Shown here piece by piece: positions 23,954 to 32,537 of a DNA stretch of 34,700 nucleotides. A model generated the notes under the pieces. It ran no database searches, was not told the DNA's origin, and saw only the letters and a program-made list of their open reading frames with translations. Source of the stretch: an uncultured beta proteobacterium (GTDB lineage: Bacteria; Pseudomonadota; Gammaproteobacteria; Burkholderiales; Burkholderiaceae_C); NCBI GenBank assembly GCA_903906695.1, contig CAIVLG010000115.1, forward strand, positions 1 to 34,700, read 5' to 3'. Made by a program: the position numbers and the translations under genes. The first letter of the stretch is position 1, and every line of letters starts with the position of its first letter.

Positions 23954-25120
23954 ATGAAAACAAAGCTAAAGAAAGAACTTGGTTGCTGGCTGCAATTTGG
24001 CATCGTGTCGGTAATGGCCGTGGCGTTGCTTGCAGGTTGTGCTACCGCGCCTAACCCGGAACCACAGGCGCAGGGAACGTCGTTCTATCCGCCTCTGCCC
24101 AACCCGCCGCGCATCCAATATTTAAAGACACTAACGGGCGAGCGTGACATGGGAGCCCCTGCGTCTGACTTTAGCAAGTTTGTTCTGGGTGACGAAACCA
24201 GGACGTTACAGCTCAAGCAGCCTTATGGGGTCGGCCTCTACGGGGGCAAGCTTTACGTTGTCGACACCAGCGCGCCAGGTCTGGCCGTATTCGACCTTGT
24301 GCAGCAGCGCTTCGAGGTGATGACTGGAGCACCCAGCGGGCGCATGAAGCGTCCGATCAATATCACGATCGACAGCGACGGAACCAAATACGTCACCGAT
24401 ACCGGGCGCGATCAGATCCTGGTATTCGATCGAAGCGACCGATTCGTTCAGGCTTATGGTAGTCCCGGTCAATTCAAGCCAGTCGACGTTGCAATAGCCG
24501 GCGATCGACTTTATGTCACCGATATCCAGCACCACGAAGTCCAGGTGTTGGACAAGCACACAGGCAAGTTCCTGTTCAAATTTGGCAGCGCCGGATCAAA
24601 ACAGGGCGAATTGTTCCACCCCACCAATATTGCGATCGACACAGACGGGGATGTGTACGTGGTCGAAACCAGTAATTTTCGCGTGCAGCGGTTTACCGCG
24701 GAAGGAAGGTCGGTCCGGATTTACGGGGACATCGGCAGCGAGAGCGGTACGTTTTCTCGGCCCAAAGGGATTGCGCTCGATCGCAACAATCGGATTTACG
24801 TTGGGGACGCGGCATTTCAGAATGTACAGATATTTGACAGGGAGGGCCGACTACTGCTGTTCTTCGGACAACCGGGCGGTGATGTCGAAGGACTCAATCT
24901 GCCCACGGGCATCAAGGTCGATTACGACAACGTGAAGTATTTCCAAGCCTATGCCGATCCGAAGTTCCATGTCGAGTATCTGGTTTTTGTGGTGAGCCAG
25001 TTTGGCCCGAACAAGGTTGACGTGTTCGGCTATGGAAGAATGAACGGAATGGACTATGCGGCAGATGAAGCTGCGGCCGCCAAGTCGGTGACAAAGCCGG
25101 TACCCAAGGGTGAGAATTGA
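23954..25120 (+). CDS. NHL-repeat beta-propeller lipoprotein 1
   Basis: A 388-residue lipoprotein; ATG at 23954 is chosen because the signal (SVMAVALLAGC, Cys at about 29) follows it directly and AAGG precedes it; a longer frame from 23846 is unsupported. The mature part holds six NHL blades, each with the form 'P-x-G/N-I-A-I-D ... Y-V-x-D ... V-Q-x-F', for example LKQPYGVGLYGGKLYVVD, MKRPINITIDSDGTKYVTD and FSRPKGIALDRNNRIYVGD. This gives a six-bladed propeller, a binding platform in the periplasm or on the outer membrane. NHL proteins accompany cytochrome-filament genes in Geobacter by general knowledge. The stop overlaps the barrel gene start by 4 bp (TTGA). Confidence 0.85.
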   Translation: MKTKLKKELGCWLQFGIVSVMAVALLAGCATAPNPEPQAQGTSFYPPLPNPPRIQYLKTLTGERDMGAPASDFSKFVLGDETRTLQLKQPYGVGLYGGKLYVVDTSAPGLAVFDLVQQRFEVMTGAPSGRMKRPINITIDSDGTKYVTDTGRDQILVFDRSDRFVQAYGSPGQFKPVDVAIAGDRLYVTDIQHHEVQVLDKHTGKFLFKFGSAGSKQGELFHPTNIAIDTDGDVYVVETSNFRVQRFTAEGRSVRIYGDIGSESGTFSRPKGIALDRNNRIYVGDAAFQNVQIFDREGRLLLFFGQPGGDVEGLNLPTGIKVDYDNVKYFQAYADPKFHVEYLVFVVSQFGPNKVDVFGYGRMNGMDYAADEAAAAKSVTKPVPKGEN

Positions 25121-27144
25121 GGGTAAGCCGCGAGTGTGTTCTGCTGGTGCGCTGGTTTGCGGTGTTTTGGGGTTGCGAGTGGAGTGCTGCGCAGGAGATT
25201 GCGCCATTTCGTCTGACCGGCGTGGAGGGCTATAACAACCTGCGCTTTGTGCGTGACCAGTTTGAGACGACGCAATCAGGTGCAGGTACGGCGGCAAGTA
25301 CGACTTCAAGACAGGTGCAGTCAGATTTTCGCGAAGAACTCTTCGTCATGACCCACAGCTACATCTATCACCCGAATCTGTTGTCGCTTGACGTCGGACT
25401 GGGTCCGATATTGCAGCAAAGCAGTTTTCAGGACGACGGCGCAGAAACCAAGTCCCGCGACGCGCTTTACAACTTCTCTGGTCTGGCGAAATTTCTGCGA
25501 GACAAACCCTATCAAGGCTCTGTCTCTTACGAACATTTGAATCCAACCGTGAGCGTTGCGCCGGGCCAGGTGATCACTCAGCAAAACACGCGTTTCGGCG
25601 CCGATCTCGCGCTGATGGGGCCGTTTGTATCGGTGCCGACCTTTATCGACTTTTCACGCTCGCACATGTTGGGGCGCAGTGTGGATCGCATCATCGACGA
25701 TCAGATCGATCAGTTCAATCTGCGGGCCAGCCGCAACTTCGCCGGGCTGGGGTCAACCCAGGTGCAGTACCAGGCATCGAGGCAGGTGTCTCAAAGTGGA
25801 AGTCCGAATTTGCCGATACAGGGCACGAATACGATCAACCAGGGCTTGAGCGTAGACTCGCGCTTTCAATTTGGGGTGGCGCGGCAATACGACCTCACCA
25901 ACCTGATCACTTTCAATACGCAGATTTACACGCTGGAAGGACAGAACCCAATCCCGGATCGCAAGGACGCCAGGCTCTTGCTCGATCTGCGCGGCAGGCA
26001 CGCCGATGACTTGCAGAGCTTCGGTGTCTTCAACCACAGCTCAAGTGATCAGGGCGACCTGAGTTCGAATGCGAACTCTTTAGCCGCTGGTGTGAACTAC
26101 AACCCGCGGCCTGAGTTCTCCGCCAGCGCCGGGATGCATGCCGATCAGAATCAGACCAGGCAACTGAGCTCCAGCACGCGTGGCGTCGATGGAAGCGTGC
26201 GTTTTCAGCAGACGCTGCCTTTGGGCGTGGCGCAGGCGAGCTACACCTTGCGCTACGACCAGCGCGATCAGGTCGCGACGGCGGCGCAAACGGACGTCAT
26301 CGGTGAGCGCGTCACACTGGTTGGTACCACCTACATCGTGCTGGCGCAGCAACATGTCACTGCCGGCAGTGTTGTGGTCGCCAACGTCGCTCGGACACAG
26401 ACTTTTGTCGAAGGCAGCGACTACGTGCTGACACTTGTCGGCACCGAGACCAGATTGCAGCGAATGATTGGCGGCGCCATTCTGGATAGTCAGGACCTGC
26501 TGGTAGATTATTCGTACGACTTGGGCGGGACCTTTGGTTATCGTCAGATCGATCAAACACTCAATCTCAACTGGGCGCTGGGCAGCTATTTCAATGCCTA
26601 CTTTCGCTATCTGGACTCGGCACCGAGCCTGAGCTCGGGTGTTCCGACTTTCCCTCTGAACACGGTGCGCAGCAGCCTGTACGGTATCCGCGCCGACGTG
26701 CCGATCAAGGGAAGCTTGCCGATGATCCTGGGCGCAAGCTTTGAAAGGGAGGACCGACGCGAGACCATTTCGCCTTACCGGCGCGACGCCGAGGAACTGT
26801 ATGCCCAGGTGGAGGACCCCTTCTTCGGTGCCGGCAACTATCGCGTCTCAGCGCGGCGTAGCCGGGTGGTGTATGACAATTCGCTGCAGAACGTTGACCT
26901 CCACGGCTATGATCTTCGGTATTGGGTGCGCTTTATGTCGGGTGTGGAGTTGTCCATGAACGTGAACGCTGAGACCGATACCGGTGGCCCGGTCGAGCGG
27001 CGGCACCTGGTCTCGACCGTAAAAGCCGAGTGGAATTATCGCAAGCTGAAGATGACTCTTGATATGGGACGCACCTTGGAGACGCAGGGTGATTTCAGAC
27101 GCGCACCGGCTCTGCTGCAAATACAGGTTCGGAGGGAATTTTGA
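25117..27144 (+). CDS. Outer-membrane beta-barrel protein, candidate porin of a porin-cytochrome conduit
   Basis: A 675-residue protein with a TTG start overlapping the previous stop by 4 bp and GGTGAG just before it. A poor but plausible signal ends near WSAAQ (residue 25). The rest is made of alternating short amphipathic strands (for example YQGSVSYEHLNPTVSVA, FGVARQYDLTNLITFNTQIYTL, SVRFQQTLPLGVAQASYTLRYD, YFNAYFRYLDSAPSL) and ends in QIQVRREF, the terminal Phe expected for BAM-inserted barrels. There are few cysteines and no haem motif. No named family is recognised; size and context match MtrB/OmbB-like barrels that sheath a cytochrome, or a secretion pore for the filament. Position between two NHL genes is conspicuous. 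Confidence 0.75.
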   Translation: MRVSRECVLLVRWFAVFWGCEWSAAQEIAPFRLTGVEGYNNLRFVRDQFETTQSGAGTAASTTSRQVQSDFREELFVMTHSYIYHPNLLSLDVGLGPILQQSSFQDDGAETKSRDALYNFSGLAKFLRDKPYQGSVSYEHLNPTVSVAPGQVITQQNTRFGADLALMGPFVSVPTFIDFSRSHMLGRSVDRIIDDQIDQFNLRASRNFAGLGSTQVQYQASRQVSQSGSPNLPIQGTNTINQGLSVDSRFQFGVARQYDLTNLITFNTQIYTLEGQNPIPDRKDARLLLDLRGRHADDLQSFGVFNHSSSDQGDLSSNANSLAAGVNYNPRPEFSASAGMHADQNQTRQLSSSTRGVDGSVRFQQTLPLGVAQASYTLRYDQRDQVATAAQTDVIGERVTLVGTTYIVLAQQHVTAGSVVVANVARTQTFVEGSDYVLTLVGTETRLQRMIGGAILDSQDLLVDYSYDLGGTFGYRQIDQTLNLNWALGSYFNAYFRYLDSAPSLSSGVPTFPLNTVRSSLYGIRADVPIKGSLPMILGASFEREDRRETISPYRRDAEELYAQVEDPFFGAGNYRVSARRSRVVYDNSLQNVDLHGYDLRYWVRFMSGVELSMNVNAETDTGGPVERRHLVSTVKAEWNYRKLKMTLDMGRTLETQGDFRRAPALLQIQVRREF

Positions 27145-28172
27145 TTACAGCAACCGGTGCCCGAACGTTGGCCATCCTCACGCTGGGTTTGACCCTGTGG
27201 GGCTGCACCGCGCCGGCGCAGAACGTGGAGAAGATTGCGCCTCTGGTGTGGCCGGCTGCGCCCGACGCGCCGCGTATCGTTTTTGTCCAGGCTTTCTCCC
27301 GGCCCGAGGACCTGGGCATCAGTCGTGGATTCTTGCAGCGCGCGGCCGACCTGCTGTTTGGGCGCGACGAATTGGGTCTGGTCCGTCCGATGGCGGTGGT
27401 CGCCCTGGGGGACATCTTGTACGTCGCGGATCCGGGTGCAAAAGGAGTGCACCGTTTCGACCAGAAAGAGGGAAGGCATGAACTGATCTATGCCGCAGGC
27501 GGCGCACCCTTGCCGTCCCCGGTCGGGCTTGCACTGGGGGCAGCGGGCGAAGTCTATGTCAGCGATTCGGCGCTTGCGACGGTATTCATTATCCGACCCG
27601 GTGCGAAGGAGGCGGTGCCGCTGGCTCTGGGTGCGAAGCTGGGACAGCCCACCGGGATCGCATTCGACCCGATCGGCGCGCGCCTGTTTGTGGTGGACAC
27701 CAGCGCGCACTGCGTCAACGTGTTCAGCCGCGACGGCTCACTGGAGTCGAGTTTCGGTCAGCGTGGTACGGCCGACGGTGAATTCAACTATCCGACTCTG
27801 GTCTGGCGCACACCCGAGGGCCGCTTGTACGTGACAGACTCCCTGAATTTCCGGGTCCAGAGTTTCGATGAGCAGGGGCGTTTCCTGACCAAATTCGGCG
27901 GCTTGGGCGATGGCGCCGGTGATTTGCCAAGGCAAAAAGGTGTTGCGACCGATCACTATGGGCACGTCTACATCGTCGATTCGCTGTTTCATGCGTTGCA
28001 GGTTTTCGACGAGCACGGCACATTCCTGTTGTCACTCGGCGGTATCGGGCACGAGCGTGGTGAATTCTGGTTGCCGACTGGCTTGTTCATTGGCGCAGAC
28101 GACAGGATTTATATCGCCGATTCCTATAACCAGCGGGTGCAAGTGCTGCGCTATATCGGAGGTCCGACATGA
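27141..28172 (+). CDS. NHL-repeat beta-propeller lipoprotein 2
   Basis: A 343-residue lipoprotein with a TTG start, GGAGG 5 bases upstream, and a 4-bp overlap with the barrel gene. The signal ends in LTLWGC (Cys22). Six NHL blades follow, such as LVRPMAVVALGDILYVAD, LGQPTGIAFDPIGARLFVVD, FNYPTLVWRTPEGRLYVTD and FWLPTGLFIGADDRIYIAD. It is a paralogue of the propeller at 23954: both carry 'APRI-F/Y' shortly after the lipobox (PDAPRIVFVQAFSRPEDLG against PNPPRIQYLKTLTGERDMG), so the pair came from a duplication. A role as periplasmic scaffold or assembly factor for the cytochromes is inferred. The stop overlaps the next ATG as ATGA. Confidence 0.85.
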   Translation: MITATGARTLAILTLGLTLWGCTAPAQNVEKIAPLVWPAAPDAPRIVFVQAFSRPEDLGISRGFLQRAADLLFGRDELGLVRPMAVVALGDILYVADPGAKGVHRFDQKEGRHELIYAAGGAPLPSPVGLALGAAGEVYVSDSALATVFIIRPGAKEAVPLALGAKLGQPTGIAFDPIGARLFVVDTSAHCVNVFSRDGSLESSFGQRGTADGEFNYPTLVWRTPEGRLYVTDSLNFRVQSFDEQGRFLTKFGGLGDGAGDLPRQKGVATDHYGHVYIVDSLFHALQVFDEHGTFLLSLGGIGHERGEFWLPTGLFIGADDRIYIADSYNQRVQVLRYIGGPT

Positions 28173-29848
28173 GCGGACGGCGCGCTGCCTGGACCGCCGT
28201 CGCCGCCATCGGCTGGGCGCTGCTGCTCGCCGGCTCGGCCTGGGCCGGCGTCGCCACCACCAAACACAATCTGTCGGCCAGTGGGCCAGGCACGGTAAAA
28301 GCGACTACCGAGACCCAGCTCTGCGTCTTCTGCCATGCACCACACAACAGCTCACCCAGCGCCGCCCTGTGGAATCGTCAAACGCCGGGAGCCACCTATC
28401 TGCCCTATACAAGTTCGACCACGAAGGCTGCTACCGGTCAGCCGACACGCGGTTCGCTTCTGTGTCTGAGTTGTCATGATGGCACGATCGCACTGGGCCA
28501 GGTGCTCAACCGCGCCACCCCGATTGCGATGACGGGAGGGGTCACCACCATGCCCGCCGGTTCGGTCAGCCGCCTGGGAACCGATCTGTCGGGTGACCAC
28601 CCCATTTCTTTCGCCTACACCTCGGCGCTTGCGGCAACCCGCGGCGAGTTGGTGGACCCTGGCATGCTGACCGGTGCAGTGCGCCTGGACAGCAGTGGAC
28701 AAATGCAGTGCAGTGCCTGCCACGATGCGCACAACAACGCCAACGGCAAATTCCTGGTGATGTCCAATACCGCCTCGGCGCTGTGCCAGGTCTGTCACAT
28801 CAAGAACTACTGGAATGCGAGCGACCACAAGCTGTCGACCAAAACCTGGACCGGCGCTGGCCCCAACCCCTGGCCGCATAGCAGTGGCACCACGGTTTCC
28901 GCCAATGCCTGTGAGGGCTGCCACCGGCCGCATACGGCCCCGGGCAAGAAGTGGCTGCAGAATGCGGCGACTGAAGAAGACAATTGCTATCCCTGTCACA
29001 ACGGCAACGTGGCAGCGAAGAACATTCAGACCGAATTCACCAAAGCCTCGATTCACCCGGTTGCCAGCACGACCGGCGTGCATGACCCCTCAGAAACCGC
29101 AGTGGTCAACTCGCGTCACGTCGAATGCGTCGATTGCCACAACCCGCACGCCAGCAATGGCACCTCTGGCACGCTGGCAGGCTCGCTCATCGGCGTGCGC
29201 GGAATCAACATCAGCGGTGCCGAGGTAAAACCCGCCAGCGCCGAATACCAGATCTGTTTTCGCTGCCATGCTGATAGCAGCAACCTCCCGGCACCGCACA
29301 CCGCACGCCAATTCGTGCAGAGCAACACGCGTCTGGAGTTCAGCACCGGCAACCCGTCCTTTCATCCGGTCGCGGGTCCAGGCAAGAGCAGCAAGGTGCC
29401 CAGTCTGATTGCGCCGTGGACGACCGCCAGCGTGATTGCGTGCAGCGATTGCCACAACAACAATGCCGGGCCGCTTGCCGGTGGAACGGGTCCTAACGGG
29501 CCACACGGATCGACCAACCCGATACTGTTGGAACGTCCGTATGCGACCACCGCGGCGCCGACGGCAGGTGACATCTGCTACAAGTGCCACAGCCAATCGG
29601 TGGTCACAAAGGAGTCACCGCACAACCGTTCGGAGCATTTGCGCTACGGCTGCAAAGCCTGCCATGACGCGCACGGCATCAGCTCCACGCAGGGCACGAC
29701 CACCTACAACAGCCGTCTGATCAATCTCTCGACCACCGACAACAAACCGGTGACCTCTGGCGCCACGTCCGTGATGTATGTTGACACCGTCGCTCGCAAG
29801 TGCTACTTGAGCTGCCACGGCGAAAGTCACAATGGAAGGACCTATTGA
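28169..29848 (+). CDS. Exported 12-site multihaem c-type cytochrome with N-terminal tetrahaem (OmcE-like) module
   Basis: A 559-residue protein with a Sec signal (cleavage near AWA-G, residue 26) and GGAGG before its ATG. I count 11 CXXCH sites plus one CX3CH (CYLSCH) near the C terminus. The first four (CVFCH, CLSCH, CSACH, CQVCH) lie in a module that follows the 218-residue cytochrome almost blade for blade: CxxCHAPH, LWN, YTSSTTKAATGQP, LCLSCHDGTIA, DHPISFAY, CSACHDAHN, SALC. The rest is of the doubled-CXXCH type (CEGCHRPH, CVDCHNPH, CKACHDAH). Likely the terminal or anchoring cytochrome of the conduit. It ends the four-gene set of 4-bp overlaps; a hairpin follows. Confidence 0.85.
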   Translation: MSGRRAAWTAVAAIGWALLLAGSAWAGVATTKHNLSASGPGTVKATTETQLCVFCHAPHNSSPSAALWNRQTPGATYLPYTSSTTKAATGQPTRGSLLCLSCHDGTIALGQVLNRATPIAMTGGVTTMPAGSVSRLGTDLSGDHPISFAYTSALAATRGELVDPGMLTGAVRLDSSGQMQCSACHDAHNNANGKFLVMSNTASALCQVCHIKNYWNASDHKLSTKTWTGAGPNPWPHSSGTTVSANACEGCHRPHTAPGKKWLQNAATEEDNCYPCHNGNVAAKNIQTEFTKASIHPVASTTGVHDPSETAVVNSRHVECVDCHNPHASNGTSGTLAGSLIGVRGINISGAEVKPASAEYQICFRCHADSSNLPAPHTARQFVQSNTRLEFSTGNPSFHPVAGPGKSSKVPSLIAPWTTASVIACSDCHNNNAGPLAGGTGPNGPHGSTNPILLERPYATTAAPTAGDICYKCHSQSVVTKESPHNRSEHLRYGCKACHDAHGISSTQGTTTYNSRLINLSTTDNKPVTSGATSVMYVDTVARKCYLSCHGESHNGRTY

Positions 29849-29856
29849 ACAGTTGG

Positions 29857-29876
29857 CCCGGGAGGCAGATCCCGGG
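29857..29876 (+). terminator. Putative hairpin terminator of the cytochrome operon
   Basis: CCCGGGA-GGCAGA-TCCCGGG is a perfect 7-bp GC-rich stem 9 bases after the stop of the 12-site cytochrome. There is no T-run, so it may act with Rho or as a 3' stabiliser rather than as an intrinsic terminator. Confidence 0.45.
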
Positions 29877-29978
29877 AGTGGTGCAATACGTGTCGTTCAT
29901 CGAGGCTGATCCCTGATACAGTGATCGGGGCAGGGTGATTGTCAAACTCTGCAGTCATTGACCCGGAGATTCGCCACC

Positions 29979-31703
29979 ATGCAAACCCTGCGCGTTCGTC
30001 GGGCGCTGATCGCCAGCGCCTTCTTTCTTTGTTCTTTCACGACTCTGGCGGCCTCGGTGGCGCCAGTTGCGGCCGAGCACGGCATGGTGGTGACGGCGCA
30101 GCACCTGGCAACACGGGTCGGTGTCGATGTGCTGAAGAACGGTGGCAACGCGATTGATGCAGCTGTCGCTGTCGGTTACGCCCTGGCGGTGGTTTATCCG
30201 GCTGCGGGCAACCTCGGCGGAGGCGGTTTCATGACCTTGCAGCTGGCCGACGGTCGCAAGACCTTTCTCGACTTTCGCGAGAAGGCGCCACTGGCCGCGA
30301 GCGCGAACATGTACCTCGATGCCAATGGTGATGTGATCAAAGGGCTGAGTACCCATGGCTATCTGGCCGTGGCTGTGCCGGGCTCAGTGGCCGGACTGGA
30401 GGCAGCGCGTGCGACCTATGGAACTCTGACACGCGCTGCATTGATGGCACCTGCAATCAAACTGGCCGAACGCGGCTTTGAGCTCAGGCAGGGTGATGTG
30501 GATTTGCTGCAGTCGGCGACGGCTGACTTTCGCCAGGACGCTCCATCGGCCGCCATTTTTCTTAACAAAGGTGAGCCCTTTCAGAGCGGCCAGAAGCTGG
30601 TGCAGAAGGACCTCGCCAGGACGCTGCGATTGATCAGCCAGCGCGGTGCTGACGGCTTCTACAAAGGACCGGTGGCCAAGGCACTTCTTGCCGCCAGCAG
30701 GGACGGCAAGGGCATCCTCAGCCAGGTCGACCTGGACCGGTACACCGTGCGTGAGCTCTCGCCAGTGGAGTGCGATTACCGCGCTTACCACATTGTGTCG
30801 GCACCACCGCCGAGTTCGGGTGGCGTCGTGATCTGCGAGATTTTGAATATTCTGGAGGCTTACCCACTGAGGGAGTTGGGCTTTCGGTCGGCACAGGCCG
30901 TGCACTATCAGATCGAAGCCATGCGCCACGCTTATATGGATCGCAACAGCTACCTGGGCGACCCCGATTTCGTGAAGAACCCAATTGATCGCTTGCTGGA
31001 CAAAGCTTACGCTGCGAAGATTCGGGAGACCATTGACTCGAAGCGGGCAGGCATCTCCAAAGACCTCAAGCCCGGTGTGGCACCGCACGAAGGCAGCAAC
31101 ACGACGCACTATTCCATTGTCGACAAGGACGGAAACGCGGTGGCCGTCACCTACACCTTGAACGACTGGTTTGGCGCCAAGGTCACGGCCGCTGGAACCG
31201 GCGTGCTGCTGAACAACGAAATGGATGACTTCACGGTCAAGGTCGGTGTGCCCAATATGTACGATTTGGTGCAGGGCCAAGCCAACGCCATTGCGCCGGG
31301 CAAGCGACCATTGAGTTCAATGAGCCCGACCATCGTCACGCAAAACGGCAAGCCGGTCATGGTGGCGGGAACGCCCGGAGGCAGTCTGATCATTACGGCC
31401 GTGACGCACACCATCCTGAACGTGATCGATTACGGCATGAACGTGCAGGAGGCGGTCGACGCGCCGCGTTTTCACCAGCAGTGGCTGCCGGATCTGACCA
31501 ATGTGGACACCTTTGGACTTAGCCCCGATACGCGCAAGATTCTGCTCGACATGGGCCACAAGCTGGGCTCACCACAGCCGCCCAACCATCTGGCCGTGAT
31601 ATTGGTCGGTGCGCCGGCGCTCGGCGGCAAGCCGGTTGGCAACAACCGTTTCTATGGCGCCTACGATTCGCGCCGCAATACCGGGTCGGCCCTGGGCTAT
31701 TGA
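29979..31703 (+). CDS. ggt: Gamma-glutamyltransferase
   Basis: A 574-residue periplasmic enzyme from the ATG at 29979 (GGAG 11 bases upstream; an upstream TTG at 29958 is weaker). A signal peptide (LIASAFFLCSFTTLAAS) is followed by the GGT large subunit (ATRVGVDVLKNGGNAIDAAVA; NLGGGGFM). The self-cleavage site is SNTTHYSIVDKDGNAV, making Thr375 the new N-terminal nucleophile of the small subunit. PLSSMSPTIV and GTPGGSLIITAV match the substrate-binding loops. The enzyme hydrolyses or transpeptidates glutathione and other gamma-glutamyl compounds in the periplasm. It lies between two cytochrome operons but shows no functional link to them in sequence. Confidence 0.95.
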   Translation: MQTLRVRRALIASAFFLCSFTTLAASVAPVAAEHGMVVTAQHLATRVGVDVLKNGGNAIDAAVAVGYALAVVYPAAGNLGGGGFMTLQLADGRKTFLDFREKAPLAASANMYLDANGDVIKGLSTHGYLAVAVPGSVAGLEAARATYGTLTRAALMAPAIKLAERGFELRQGDVDLLQSATADFRQDAPSAAIFLNKGEPFQSGQKLVQKDLARTLRLISQRGADGFYKGPVAKALLAASRDGKGILSQVDLDRYTVRELSPVECDYRAYHIVSAPPPSSGGVVICEILNILEAYPLRELGFRSAQAVHYQIEAMRHAYMDRNSYLGDPDFVKNPIDRLLDKAYAAKIRETIDSKRAGISKDLKPGVAPHEGSNTTHYSIVDKDGNAVAVTYTLNDWFGAKVTAAGTGVLLNNEMDDFTVKVGVPNMYDLVQGQANAIAPGKRPLSSMSPTIVTQNGKPVMVAGTPGGSLIITAVTHTILNVIDYGMNVQEAVDAPRFHQQWLPDLTNVDTFGLSPDTRKILLDMGHKLGSPQPPNHLAVILVGAPALGGKPVGNNRFYGAYDSRRNTGSALGY

Positions 31704-31732
31704 TCCGAAGTGCCGGGCGGTTTGTCCGACGG

Positions 31733-32254
31733 TCAATCAGCGTTCGTTTCCATCAGGCGATTCGTAAAAGCCATGGCCATTGCCGAGAGGACGAAGGTCA
31801 GATGAATGATGACCTGCCACATCATGGTCTGCTGGCTCAGGGTTGGCGCTTCGATGAAGGTCTTGAGCAAATGGATTGAAGAGATGCCAATCAAGGACAT
31901 GGACAACTTGACTTTCATGGTGCCAGCGTTGACGTGCTCCAGCCACTCCGGCTGATCGGGATTGCCCTCGAGGTACAAGCGCGAGACGAGAGTTTCGTAG
32001 CCGCCGACGATCACCATCAACAGGAGATTTGCGATCATCACCACATCGATCAACCCCAACACGATGAGCATGATCTCCGTTTCCGATATGGTTTGTGTTC
32101 TTTGGACCAGGTGCATCAATTCCATTGCGAAGTGGTAAACGTAAACTGTCTGCGCAATGATTAGCCCGAAGTACAGTGGCGCCTGCAGCCAGCGGCTGGC
32201 GAAGACTATTCTTGCCATCCATCGGAGAATGCTGCTTTGATGTCTGGTTTCCAT
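31733..32254 (-). CDS. TIGR00645/UPF0114 (YqhA-like) inner-membrane protein
   Basis: A 173-residue membrane protein from the ATG at 32252-32254; an ATG at 32270-32272 would add six residues. It has four helices (ASRWLQAPLYFGLIIAQTVYVY, IMLIVLGLIDVVMIANLLLMVIVGGYE, MSLIGISSIHLLKTFIEA, WQVIIHLTFVLSAMAMAFT). The sequence RWLQAPLYFGL and DVVMIANLLLMVIVGGYETLVSRL is the YqhA/UPF0114 signature. The family has no settled function. It is convergent with ggt, with a 29-bp gap. Confidence 0.85.
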   Translation of the reverse strand: METRHQSSILRWMARIVFASRWLQAPLYFGLIIAQTVYVYHFAMELMHLVQRTQTISETEIMLIVLGLIDVVMIANLLLMVIVGGYETLVSRLYLEGNPDQPEWLEHVNAGTMKVKLSMSLIGISSIHLLKTFIEAPTLSQQTMMWQVIIHLTFVLSAMAMAFTNRLMETNAD

Positions 32255-32284
32255 AAAGGTCTCTTTTTTCATCGCTGGGTGCAC

Positions 32285-32537
32285 TGTAGGGCCGCGATAT
32301 TACATGCACCGCATGAACACCGGATGTCAGCGCCGACCTTGCGTGAATTAAATCATTGCACAAATCGACGATGACTGACATGGATCAGAATTTCCTTGAT
32401 TTGGCAGCAATAGTCGGTTCGGAAACGCACAGACCATCAAGCGCCGCGTGATTCAATATCGGACAACGAAACGGAGCACATTTGTGTAATCAAAATCTGC
32501 TGGATGGTGTCCGACTGATTGGCGGAAGCGCGGCGCA
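32285..32537. other. Divergent intergenic region before the FNR-type oxidoreductase operon
   Basis: This 250-bp gap must hold the promoters of the YqhA-like gene and the rightward oxidoreductase operon. TCGGACA at 32459-32465 and TGTCCGA at 32508-32514 form a widely spaced 7-bp inverted repeat. I could not pick out a convincing -35/-10 pair, and no repeat like that at 22993 is present. Confidence 0.3.

Noticed and set aside
29979-31703. Gamma-glutamyltransferase as part of the cytochrome system
   Set aside because: A hairpin and 130-bp gap separate it from the operon, and its sequence is that of an ordinary periplasmic GGT.
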